DNA of 64,000 nt, taken from NCBI RefSeq assembly GCF_045209745.1, contig NZ_CP109273.1, forward strand, positions 6,634,001-6,698,000, read 5' to 3'. The first letter of the stretch is position 1; each line of letters begins with the position of its first letter. Below the pieces are notes generated by a model that was not told where the DNA came from, did not search any database, and saw only the letters and a list, made by a program, of their open reading frames with translations. This document shows, one piece after another, positions 43,297 to 51,344 of the stretch. This stretch comes from Micromonospora sp045209745. Its GTDB lineage: Bacteria > Actinomycetota > Actinomycetes > Mycobacteriales > Micromonosporaceae. The position numbers and the translations under genes were made by a program.

Positions 43297-43613
43297 CGCG
43301 ACTCCTCGGGCTCGCTCCGTACGCTGTGCAGAACCTGGTAGGTGTGCCGTTGCGCGGATTCGCGAAGCTCGCGGATCATGTGCAGCAACCGGTCCCGGTG
43401 CGAGCTGCGGCCAAAGGCGTCCAGCCGTTCGCGGTCCGCCCAGTCGCTGATGATCAGATAGCTGCGCGGGTCGTCGGCGTCGCGGACCAGGTCCTGGTTC
43501 AGGCATCCGTCCAGCGCGCGGATCTCTTCCGCCACCGAGCGCCACGCCGCCTCGAACCGTTCCTCGCAGCCCTCCCTGGTACGCATCGCCAGTACGGTGC
43601 GTACCGTCGTCAT
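43293..43613 (-). CDS. Antibiotic biosynthesis monooxygenase (ABM) domain protein
   Basis: 106-residue ferredoxin-like-fold protein with the ABM pattern: TVLAMRTREGCEERFEAAW at the N terminus, LNQDLVRDADDP in the middle and SDWADRERLDAF. Cofactor-free ABM enzymes oxidise polyketide anthrones to quinones. ATG 43613 overlaps the stop of the upstream fusion gene (ATGA), and its own stop overlaps the P450 start. It is similar to the first ABM-like unit of the fusion protein, so it may have arisen by duplication. Confidence 0.85.
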   Translation of the reverse strand: MTTVRTVLAMRTREGCEERFEAAWRSVAEEIRALDGCLNQDLVRDADDPRSYLIISDWADRERLDAFGRSSHRDRLLHMIRELRESAQRHTYQVLHSVRSEPEESR

Positions 43614-45886
43614 CTCGCGCCTCCGAACACCAGTTGCAGGTGCTTGCCGAGCGCGTCCGCGTCGATCGGCTGGCTCCGGAACCCGACGTGCCCGTCCGGG
43701 CGGACCAGGTACAGGGCGGTGCCGTCGACGCCGTACACGGCGCGGAACCCACCCCCGGTGTCGCGCACCACCGGCGGATCGAGCAGCGACGGCACACGGG
43801 CGTCCGGGCTGAGCAGCAGGTAGATGTCGACCTGTCCGGACGTCTGCCGGCGGACGTCGGCGCACAGTTTCCCCACGGCGGTCACGGTCCCCTCGTCGGC
43901 CGAACCGTCGGCGTAGAGCAGCAACGTGTGCCGGGTGCCGCGGGTCAGGTCACGCAGTCGCAGCGGGTGCCCGACGCCCCGCCGACTCAGGCCGCCGACG
44001 TCGGGAGCGCGGTCGCCGGGCCCGGGGCCGTCCCGCAGGGCATCGGGAGCGGACAGGGACTCGCCGACCAGCGGGCTGTCCGAGTAGCTGAGCAACATGG
44101 ACATCTCCTGCAGGAACTGCCGCTTCAGGTCATCGCGGTCCAGTTCGTCGGTGAAGGCCATCCGCACCGCGCGCCCGACGATCTCCTCGCCTTCCGGGCG
44201 CCGTTCGGTCTCGTAGCTGTCCAGCAGCCCGGGGGCGGCGATCCCCTGCACCGCCAGCGCCATCTTCCACGCCAGGTTCCAGGCGTCCTGGATGCCGGTG
44301 TTCATGCCCTGGCCACCCGCGGGCGGGTGCAGGTGCGCCGCGTCGCCGGCCACGAACACCCGACCATCGCCGTACCGGTCCACGATGCCGTGGCTGATCC
44401 GGAACACCGACGACCAGCGCAGGTTCGATGCGCGGGTGCCGGGCGGGGCCAGTTGGTCGAGCGCGACCTGAAGGTCGGCGAGGGTCGGTTCGGCGAGTTC
44501 CTCGCTGAATCCGGGCGGGGCGTCCTGCCCGCCGGTCTGGGCGAAGAACCGGGGCGGCGCCAGGGTGGCGATCCGGTACCGGGACTCGCCGCGCAGCGGG
44601 ACGCAGACCAGCATGCCGTCCATCCGGCCGTCGGTCTCGTGCAAGAACCGGAGCAGGTGGCCCTCCGGCATGTCCCAGTCCACGTCCACGTCGCAGAGCA
44701 TGAACAGCTGCGGGAACCGGCCCAGCCCGCCGGAGAACGTCAACCCGAGCAGCTCGCGGACCTTGCTGTGCGCGCCGTCGCAGCCGATGAGGTACTTCGC
44801 GCGTACCGTCTCCTCGCCGGCGGTGGTCGCGAGCGTGGCCAGCACGCCGTCGTCGTCCTCGGTGAACGCGATCAGCTCGGCGCCGCGGTGCGGGCGCACC
44901 CCGAGCGTGGCGAGCCGTTCGGTGAGGATGCGCTCGGTCTCGTACTGCGGGAGGCCGAGGTGCGCGTACGGCAGCTCGGGCAGCTCCCAGCTCATCCGGT
45001 GGACCTCAGCGCCGTTGACGAACACCAGGTTCCCGGTCAGCCAGATCCCGGCGTCCATCGCCTCCCGCACGATGCCCTGGCTCTCCCAGATCTCCATCGT
45101 GCGGCAGTGCACGCCGATCGCCTTGTCGGCCTGCCCCGGCGGGGTGGCGTGCTTCTCGACCACCCGGCACTCGATGCCGCGCCGGGCCAGCTCGACGGCG
45201 GCGGTCAGCCCGGTGGGCCCCGCTCCGACGATGAGTACGTCCGTTGTCGTGTGCACGTCGATCTCCTTGCCCGTGCTCGGTGCTCGCCTGCTGTCGGAAT
45301 GCGCCACGCGGTGGAACAGACGGCGCCGGAAGTCGAGGAGGAACGGCGCGATCGGCCCGGCCTCCTCCTGCGCGTGTGCCGGATTGGCGATCCAGCTGAA
45401 GAACTCGGCTTCGCTGCGCCATTCGGCGAAAATGTGGTGGAGGTCCGAGCCGGGTTCGCGCAGCAGATCCTCGCGCAGATAGCCGGGCACCCCCGCCATC
45501 CGCGCCCTGACCTGCGCGTACCCGCGGTGGAACTCCGCGAGCCGGGAGGCCGGCACGGTGACCTCGACATCCACGAAGATGCTCGACCCCCCGCCGTCGG
45601 GGTCGCGCATCACCCGGTAGCTGTCCGTTGCGGGTGTCTCGCACAGCGGGCGGACGGCATCGGCGAAGCGTGCGGCGACCGGCCCGTCCTCGTAGCCGCG
45701 CAGCGCGGCCTCGTCGGTCCACTCGGTGACGACGACGAGCAAGCGTGGATCATCGGCGTCGAGAAGCAGGTCCTGTAGGAGGTTGCCGGGCAGTGCGCTG
45801 ATCTGCCCTGCGGTTGCTCGCCACGCGGATTCCACGGCGGGTTCGCACCCCGGGCGGGCGCGTATCCGGACCATTGTCCTGATCAT
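43610..45886 (-). CDS. ABM-ABM-class A flavin monooxygenase fusion protein
   Basis: About 758 residues. Two ABM-type ferredoxin-like domains (about 1-92 and 98-195) are followed by a full class A aromatic hydroxylase of the PgaE/RdmE type (about 210-758): GAGPTG, IGCDGAHSKVRE, GRVFVAGDAAHLHPP and a C-terminal thioredoxin-like part. It would hydroxylate and oxidise a polyphenol in one chain. An internal GTG preceded by AAGGAG (near 45256) opens exactly at the hydroxylase domain, so a free hydroxylase might also be made. ATG 45886 overlaps the upstream 44-codon ORF by 4 nt. Confidence 0.85.
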   Translation of the reverse strand: MIRTMVRIRARPGCEPAVESAWRATAGQISALPGNLLQDLLLDADDPRLLVVVTEWTDEAALRGYEDGPVAARFADAVRPLCETPATDSYRVMRDPDGGGSSIFVDVEVTVPASRLAEFHRGYAQVRARMAGVPGYLREDLLREPGSDLHHIFAEWRSEAEFFSWIANPAHAQEEAGPIAPFLLDFRRRLFHRVAHSDSRRAPSTGKEIDVHTTTDVLIVGAGPTGLTAAVELARRGIECRVVEKHATPPGQADKAIGVHCRTMEIWESQGIVREAMDAGIWLTGNLVFVNGAEVHRMSWELPELPYAHLGLPQYETERILTERLATLGVRPHRGAELIAFTEDDDGVLATLATTAGEETVRAKYLIGCDGAHSKVRELLGLTFSGGLGRFPQLFMLCDVDVDWDMPEGHLLRFLHETDGRMDGMLVCVPLRGESRYRIATLAPPRFFAQTGGQDAPPGFSEELAEPTLADLQVALDQLAPPGTRASNLRWSSVFRISHGIVDRYGDGRVFVAGDAAHLHPPAGGQGMNTGIQDAWNLAWKMALAVQGIAAPGLLDSYETERRPEGEEIVGRAVRMAFTDELDRDDLKRQFLQEMSMLLSYSDSPLVGESLSAPDALRDGPGPGDRAPDVGGLSRRGVGHPLRLRDLTRGTRHTLLLYADGSADEGTVTAVGKLCADVRRQTSGQVDIYLLLSPDARVPSLLDPPVVRDTGGGFRAVYGVDGTALYLVRPDGHVGFRSQPIDADALGKHLQLVFGGAR

Positions 45887-46017
45887 GAATTCCCCTTCGA
45901 ACGCGTGCGGGAGACGATCGGGCTGATGAACCCGCCATGGCCGCGCGCACCGACCAGGAAGGCGTCGACCGCCATCCGACAGGACTCGCGGACGACGAGC
46001 AGCAGCGTGCGGATCAT
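45883..46017 (-). CDS. 44-residue leader ORF of polyketide tailoring operon
   Basis: ATG 46017 (or GTG 46020) with GGAAGGAGG a few bases upstream, the best ribosome site of the operon. Product begins MIRTLLLVVRESCRMAVDAF and contains a Gly/His-rich GARGHGGF turn, then a basic C terminus (RTRSKG). Its TGA overlaps the ATG of the fusion gene (ATGA). The coupling argues that it is translated. It may be a small protein of its own or a leader whose translation opens the next gene. No known family is recognised. Confidence 0.6.
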   Translation of the reverse strand: MIRTLLLVVRESCRMAVDAFLVGARGHGGFISPIVSRTRSKGNS

Positions 46018-46142
46018 CACGGGCCTCCTTCCCGGTCCTCGTGGAGGTGATTTCTGCGTGCGTCACGACAACGGTTAGCTGGTCGAACGCCACCGGCTCG
46101 CCCGGACCATGACGTCGTTCTGCGACCTTGCCGAACGGTGCG

Positions 46143-46988
46143 TCACCCCGCCGTCACCGATGACCGGTGTCGAGTCCGCGACCGTTGACGCGGCGGGGCC
46201 GGGCCCCGCGGCGCGGGCGCGTGATCCGGCGCGAGCACATCGTTGATCAACGCGGACATCGCCGCGGACGGCTCCAGTTGCAGCTCGCGCCGCAGGAGGT
46301 CGCGATACACGAAGAAGGCATGCAGAGCCTCGTACGCGTTGCCTTCCGCCAGGTGCGTCTCGACCACCAGCCGGTGCGGCGTCTCCCGCAGCGGTTCGGC
46401 CGCCATCGCCTCGAGCGCGGCCTGCAACGCCGCGCCGTGCTCGCCGGCACGCAGGTGGGCCCGCGCCATCTCGTCGAGCAGGTGCAGCCGCAACTGGCTG
46501 AGCCGTTCCCGCTCCAGCAGAACCCAGTCGTCGTACCAGCCGGGCAGCAGGTCGTGGCGCCCGGCGGCGAGGACCGCCGCCGCCGGCCGCGGATCGCCGC
46601 CCTGGCTCACCCGGGCGTCGGCCCGGGCCAGCTCGTCGACATCCACGTCGACCACCGGGTGCAGCCGAACCGTGTCGCCGATCGTGACCACCGGGCAGGA
46701 CGAGTCCCGGCGCAGCCGCCACAGCGCCGTCCGCAACGACGACAGGGCGCGCTCCTCCGGCACCTCCGGCCACAGCAGGCCCGCCAGTCGGGTGCGGGTG
46801 GCGCCCGGGCGCAGGCCGATCAGGGCGATGGTGCGTTGCAGGCCGCGCGGCACCACCACAGGTCGCCCGCCGTGCAGCAGCCGGAAGCCGCCGAGCAGCA
46901 GGAGGCGAACCGTCGGCTCGGCGTCGGGCCCCGGCCGTGGTGGCGTGCCGCCGGTCGTGGACAGCCTCGTGCTCTTCTCACAGGTCAC
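46143..46988 (-). CDS. SARP-family pathway regulator
   Basis: 281 residues: OmpR-type winged helix (about 27-105) and bacterial transcriptional activator domain (about 115-255, with PLRETPHRLVVETHLAEGN and LRRELQLEPS). Short SARPs activate the antibiotic genes next to them. It lies upstream of the five-gene tailoring operon on the same strand, 125 bases from the leader ORF, and a pair of 11-bp-spaced repeats 120 bases upstream of its start resembles SARP boxes. GTG 46988 is used; a start about 25 residues later is possible. Confidence 0.85.
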   Translation of the reverse strand: MTCEKSTRLSTTGGTPPRPGPDAEPTVRLLLLGGFRLLHGGRPVVVPRGLQRTIALIGLRPGATRTRLAGLLWPEVPEERALSSLRTALWRLRRDSSCPVVTIGDTVRLHPVVDVDVDELARADARVSQGGDPRPAAAVLAAGRHDLLPGWYDDWVLLERERLSQLRLHLLDEMARAHLRAGEHGAALQAALEAMAAEPLRETPHRLVVETHLAEGNAYEALHAFFVYRDLLRRELQLEPSAAMSALINDVLAPDHAPAPRGPAPPRQRSRTRHRSSVTAG

Positions 46989-47314
46989 GATCGAACTCCC
47001 TGCACCGGGACCGTGGGCGAGGCAGGCCCGCCGGAGTTCCCGGTCCGCGACGCCGCTGCCGGGGCGAACACCCGGTGCCCTCAGCTGGAAGTTTTACGGC
47101 AGGGGCGTCACTCGGGCGTCACCGCGCACCAGGATCTGTGCGATTCCTGTGACAGTTCGGTGACAACGAGCGCAGGTATCACTGCGGGTCCGGAGGCGGG
47201 GACAGCATCACGGTGGCCGGATCGGCCTGTACGTGCGACAGGCCGTCGCCGGCTCCGGGCCGCCCTGGACCTACCAATGGCAGGCACCGACCTCGTAACC
47301 CACTGCTCAGCGGG
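46989..47314. other. Promoter region between SARP and GntR-family genes
   Basis: No gene seen. It holds the repeat array at 47107-47164; the 150 bases next to the GntR-family stop show nothing else. Confidence 0.5.
47107..47164. promoter_or_regulatory. SARP-type repeat array
   Basis: GTCAC at 47107 and 47118, then GTGAC at 47149 and 47160. Each pair is spaced by exactly 11 bp, the helical-turn spacing used by SARP activators, and the pairs are inverted to each other. Confidence 0.5.
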
Positions 47315-48088
47315 TCAACGCTGGCCGGGCTCGCCGGTCTGCTCCCACATCGACTTCATCTCGTCGAACGCCTGCTCCATGACCTGGACCATGGCGGCCC
47401 GGGCCCGGTCACCGTCGTGCCGCTGGATCGCCTGGGCCACGTCCGCGTGCAGTTGGAGGGCCTGCTCGTCGGGGTAGCGCGGCATCAGGTGGTGGTGGTG
47501 GCGGCCGCTGAGCACCTCCGCCACGAGTTCATGCAGCTTGACGAACATCTCGTTGCCGGAGGCGACCAGCACCCGCCGGTGGAACTCGATGTCGAGGCGG
47601 AGGAAGCGCTCCTCGTCCCCGGCCTTGCCCGCGGCCCACATCTTCGCCGCCAGCCCGACCAGATCGCTCGCCTCGTCGTGGTCGACCCGGGCGGCGGCCA
47701 GCCACGCCGCGTGCGGTTCTACGGCGGTCCGCAGTTCGGTGATCGAGCGCATCTGCGCCATCCGGCCGGCCGAGGCGAGCCGCCAGCGGATCACCTGCGA
47801 GTCGAAGACGTTCCAGTGTTCCGCCGAGCGGATCATCACCCCGACCCTGCGGCGGGTCTCGATGAATCCCATGGAGGCGAGCACCCGCAGGACCTCGCGG
47901 ACGACCGAGCGGGAGACGCCGTACCGGTCGACGAGGTCGTCGATGTTGAGGACGGAGCCGGGCGTCACCTGGCCGCCGCAGATGGCGGTGCCGAGGTGGT
48001 CGAGCACCTGTGCGTGCAGCCCGGCCTCGGCAGGGGCGTTCTGGGCGGCTGCAACCCCCGATGAGGACCGGTTCACACTCCGGATCAT
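47315..48088 (-). CDS. GntR/FadR-family regulator (FCD domain) of sugar-acid operon
   Basis: 257 residues: N-terminal winged helix (about 25-95, DLVDRYGVSRSVVREVLRVL) and C-terminal FCD ligand domain (about 110-245; metal-binding Asp/His set in DIEFHRRVL and LHADVAQAI). FCD regulators such as DgoR, UxuR and LldR bind sugar acids or hydroxy acids. It is divergent from the ABC importer and galactonate dehydratase operon, so a galactonate- or KDG-responsive repressor is likely. ATG 48088 has a poor ribosome site, which suits a low-level repressor. Confidence 0.85.
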   Translation of the reverse strand: MIRSVNRSSSGVAAAQNAPAEAGLHAQVLDHLGTAICGGQVTPGSVLNIDDLVDRYGVSRSVVREVLRVLASMGFIETRRRVGVMIRSAEHWNVFDSQVIRWRLASAGRMAQMRSITELRTAVEPHAAWLAAARVDHDEASDLVGLAAKMWAAGKAGDEERFLRLDIEFHRRVLVASGNEMFVKLHELVAEVLSGRHHHHLMPRYPDEQALQLHADVAQAIQRHDGDRARAAMVQVMEQAFDEMKSMWEQTGEPGQR

Positions 48089-48107
48089 ATCAGTTGAAGA
48101 TCAGCCC

Positions 48108-48137
48108 TTGAATAAATCCGCTTTATCGGCCTAGCAT
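48108..48137 (+). promoter_or_regulatory. Candidate promoter of sugar-acid operon
   Basis: TTGAAT (48108-48113), 18-base spacer, TAGCAT (48132-48137), about 78 bases before the start of the binding-protein gene. AT-rich for this genome; the GntR-family operator is probably here. Confidence 0.35.
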
Positions 48138-48214
48138 CCGGTCGTTAAACAGGTGTTACGACCAGGTGGCGCTCTTCCCCCCGGGGCGGCGGCCAGGACA
48201 CAAGGAGAGATGCA

Positions 48215-49504
48215 GTGCGGCGTCGATCGATAATTGGAACTTCTCTGGCCGTGGTTGCCGCCATGGGCCTGAGCGCGTGCGGCGGCGGCGGCGAGGACAG
48301 CGGCGCCTCCAAGACGGTCCGCGTCACGCTGGCCAACCACGTGTGGACGGAGAACATCAAGAAGGCCCTGCCCGAGTTCGAGAAGCAGACCGGCCTGACG
48401 GTCGAGATCACCCAACTCGGTGAGGACCAGCTCTCCGACCAGTACAACGTCAAGCTGAACGCGGGCTCCGGCGACATCGACGTGATGATGTACCGCCCGC
48501 TGCAGGAGGGGAGGCTGTTCGCCAAGAACAAGTACCTCGCCGACCTGTCCGACGAGGTGAAGGCCAACAAGGACTGGGACCACAGCGACTTCCAGGCCGG
48601 CCCGGTGGAGGCCACCTCGTACGAGGGCAAGGCGGTCGGTGTCCCGATCATCACCGAGCAGGAGGTCCTCTACTACCGCAAGGACCTGCTGGCCAAGGCC
48701 GGCCTGACCGCCCCGCCGAAGACGCTCGACGAGCTCAAGACGGCGGCTGCCAAGATCAAGGCGGCCGACCCGAAGGTCGCCGGCTTCGTCGCCCGGACCG
48801 GCAAGTCGCCGGCGGTCACCCAGTTCTCCAGCTTCCTCTACAGCTTCGGCGGTGACTTCGTCGACAGCAACGGCAAGGCCGCCGTCAACAGCGAGCAGGC
48901 CAAGCAGGCGTACGCCTACTACGGCGGACTCATCAAGGACCAGGGCCCGGCCAACGTCAGCACCGACATGAGCTGGCCGGAGGCGATGGCCATCTTCACC
49001 CAGGGCAAGGCGGCGTTCTACACCGAGGCCAACTCGCTCTACAAGAACGCCACCGACCCGGCCAAGTCGAAGGTCTCCGACACCGTCGGCTTCGCGCCCT
49101 TCCCGGCCGGCCCCGCCGGTTCGAAGCCCTACAACATCCCCTCGTGGGCGCTGGGCATCAACGACGGCTCGAAGAACCAGAGCAACGCCTGGAAGTTCGT
49201 CGAGTGGGCGACCGGTAAGGAGCAGACGCTCGCGCAGCAGAAGTCGGGCGTGCCGAGCGCGCGTACCTCGGTCTGGGCCAACCCGGAGGGCACCGCGACC
49301 TACCCGAAGGACCTCGTCGAGGCCATCGCGGCCAGCACCAAGGACGGCGTGGGTCACGACCGCCCGCTGGTCAACAAGGTCGCCCAGGCCCGCGAGATCG
49401 TCGGCCAGCCGATCGTCGACGCCATCGCCGGCAAGGACGCGGCGGCGTCGGCCGACACCGCCAACACGGCGTTCCAGAAGTTCCTGGACGACGAGGCCAA
49501 GTAA
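48215..49504 (+). CDS. ABC transporter sugar-binding lipoprotein
   Basis: 429 residues, exported and lipid-anchored: signal peptide with lipobox LSAC (Cys at about 22), then a family 1 extracellular solute-binding fold (VTLANHVWTENIKKALPEFE at the start and repeated helical segments). It delivers sugars or sugar acids to the two permeases that follow. GTG 48215 follows AGGAGAG. An ATPase gene is absent, as is usual where a shared MsiK-type ATPase energises many actinobacterial sugar importers. The substrate is probably an aldonate or uronate-derived oligomer, judging by the downstream enzymes. Confidence 0.88.
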   Translation: MRRRSIIGTSLAVVAAMGLSACGGGGEDSGASKTVRVTLANHVWTENIKKALPEFEKQTGLTVEITQLGEDQLSDQYNVKLNAGSGDIDVMMYRPLQEGRLFAKNKYLADLSDEVKANKDWDHSDFQAGPVEATSYEGKAVGVPIITEQEVLYYRKDLLAKAGLTAPPKTLDELKTAAAKIKAADPKVAGFVARTGKSPAVTQFSSFLYSFGGDFVDSNGKAAVNSEQAKQAYAYYGGLIKDQGPANVSTDMSWPEAMAIFTQGKAAFYTEANSLYKNATDPAKSKVSDTVGFAPFPAGPAGSKPYNIPSWALGINDGSKNQSNAWKFVEWATGKEQTLAQQKSGVPSARTSVWANPEGTATYPKDLVEAIAASTKDGVGHDRPLVNKVAQAREIVGQPIVDAIAGKDAAASADTANTAFQKFLDDEAK

Positions 49505-49513
49505 GCCGAGCGC

Positions 49514-49545
49514 GGGGTGGCGGGGCCGTCCGGCTCCGCCACCCC
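49514..49545 (+). terminator. Attenuator-like hairpin after binding-protein gene
   Basis: 15-bp stem (49514-49528 with 49531-49545) with one G-T pair. Typical of ABC operons, where it keeps binding protein above permease. Confidence 0.5.
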
Positions 49546-49580
49546 GGTCCCCCGTTCGGCCCGCCCACCCCGGAGATCTC

Positions 49581-50525
49581 ATGGCAGCAGTCACCACCCC
49601 CACCAAACCCCGCGGCGCCGCCGCCACACCGGACACGCCCGGCTGGGCCCGCTGGGCCAACGACCACCGCAAGTGGCTCTTCGCGGCGCCCGCCATGGTG
49701 TTCGTCGCCGCGCTGATCATCTTCCCGCTGGCCTGGACCGGCTATCTGAGCCTGACCGACGCCGAGGGGTCGGTACGGGCCGAGTCCGAGTTCGTGGGCT
49801 TCCAGAACTACATCGAGGTGCTCTCGGACACCGACCGGTTCTGGCCGGCCGCCGGGCGTACCGCCGCGTTCACCGTCGTCGCGCTGCTGTTCGAGGTCGT
49901 CCTCGGCATGGCCGTCGCGCTGCTGCTGTGGCGCCCGTTCCGGGGTCAGAAGTGGGTCCGGGTCGCCATCCTGATGCCGTTGGTCGCCACCCCGGTCGCG
50001 GTCGGCATGATGTGGCGACTCATCTTCGACCCGAACATCGGCCTGGCCAACCAGGCTCTCGGCTGGATCGGCATCGGTCCCCAGCCGTGGCTCGCCGGCC
50101 AGCACTCGGCGCTGCCGACGACGATCTTCATCGACATCTGGCAGTGGACCCCGATGGTCGTGCTGATCCTGCTCGCCGGCCTGACCTCGCTCTCCGACGA
50201 GCCCCAGGAGGCGGCGCGCATCGACGGCGCCAGCACCTGGCAGCGGTTCCGGCACGTCACCCTGCCGCTGATGATGCCCACCGTGATCGTCGCGATCCTG
50301 CTGCGCGGCATCGACGCGCTGAAGACCTTCGACATCCTCTACGCCACCAAGGGCCGCGGCGGCGGCTCGTTCCACGAGGTCGAGACGCTCAACGTGTACG
50401 CCTACGGCCTGAGCTTCGACTACAACGAGTACGGCATCTCATCGACGGTCCTCATCATCTTCTTCTTGATCATCATCGGGTCGATGTGGGCCCTGACGTC
50501 CCGCAGGAAGGAGTCGCAGCGATGA
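49581..50525 (+). CDS. ABC sugar permease, MalF type
   Basis: 314 residues with six membrane segments; the first follows a cytoplasmic N terminus (apolar run from about 35). The EAA loop is EAARIDGASTWQRFRHVTLP near 210-230, which contacts the ATPase. Pairs with the next gene. ATG 49581 follows GGAG. Its stop overlaps the following start (ATGA). Confidence 0.9.
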   Translation: MAAVTTPTKPRGAAATPDTPGWARWANDHRKWLFAAPAMVFVAALIIFPLAWTGYLSLTDAEGSVRAESEFVGFQNYIEVLSDTDRFWPAAGRTAAFTVVALLFEVVLGMAVALLLWRPFRGQKWVRVAILMPLVATPVAVGMMWRLIFDPNIGLANQALGWIGIGPQPWLAGQHSALPTTIFIDIWQWTPMVVLILLAGLTSLSDEPQEAARIDGASTWQRFRHVTLPLMMPTVIVAILLRGIDALKTFDILYATKGRGGGSFHEVETLNVYAYGLSFDYNEYGISSTVLIIFFLIIIGSMWALTSRRKESQR

Positions 50526-51337
50526 AGGCCCGCCCCGCCTACCGGATCTTCCGCTTCGTGGCGCTCATCGTCGTGGTGATCGCGCTGCTCGCACCGCTGC
50601 TCTGGATGGTCGCCGCGTCGTTCAAGACCAACGTCGACATCTACGACACGGGCAAGGCCTTGGTCTTCTCGCCCACCGCGGACAACTACGCCAACGTCCT
50701 CAAGCAGGCGAACTACGTCCAGTTCATCGGCAACAGCCTCTGGGTGGCCTTCGCGGCCACCGCGCTGTCCCTGCTGCTCGGCGTGCCGGCGGCCTACTCG
50801 ATGAGCCGCTTCAACATGAAGAAGTCGGCGCTGGTGGTGCTCATGGCGCGGGTCATCCCCGGCGTCTCGCTGCTGGTGCCCTGGTACTACGTCTTCTCCA
50901 ACCTGCAGTTGGTCGGCGGGTTCAGCGTGCTCGTCCTCAGCCACATGTTCGTGTCGCTGCCGCTGGTGGTCTACATCATGATGGGCTACTTCGACAGCCT
51001 CCCTCCCGAACTCGAGGAGGCGGCGCTGGTGGACGGGCTGACCCACATCGGCGCGTTCCGCCGCATCACCCTGCCGCTGTCGGTGCCGGGCGTGGCCACC
51101 GCCGGCATCCTGTCCTTCATCTTCTCCTGGAACAACTTCATGTTCGCCCTCGTGCTCTCCGGCGCGGACACCAAGACCCTGCCCGTCGCGATCTTCGACT
51201 TCGTCGGCTACGCCAGCATCGACTGGGGCGGCCTGATGGCGGCGGCCACCGTCGTCACCCTGCCGATCATGCTGATCGCCCTGTTCGTGCAGAAGTACGT
51301 CGTCTCCGGTCTCACCGCCGGCGCGACGAAGGGCTGA
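50522..51337 (+). CDS. ABC sugar permease, MalG type
   Basis: 271 residues with six membrane segments and the EAA loop LEEAALVDGLTHIGAFRRIT near 165-185. Second half of the importer. ATG 50522 overlaps the MalF-type gene by 4 nt. It ends 7 bases before the dehydratase gene, so transport and catabolism are one operon. Confidence 0.9.
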   Translation: MKARPAYRIFRFVALIVVVIALLAPLLWMVAASFKTNVDIYDTGKALVFSPTADNYANVLKQANYVQFIGNSLWVAFAATALSLLLGVPAAYSMSRFNMKKSALVVLMARVIPGVSLLVPWYYVFSNLQLVGGFSVLVLSHMFVSLPLVVYIMMGYFDSLPPELEEAALVDGLTHIGAFRRITLPLSVPGVATAGILSFIFSWNNFMFALVLSGADTKTLPVAIFDFVGYASIDWGGLMAAATVVTLPIMLIALFVQKYVVSGLTAGATKG

Positions 51338-51344
51338 GGACACC

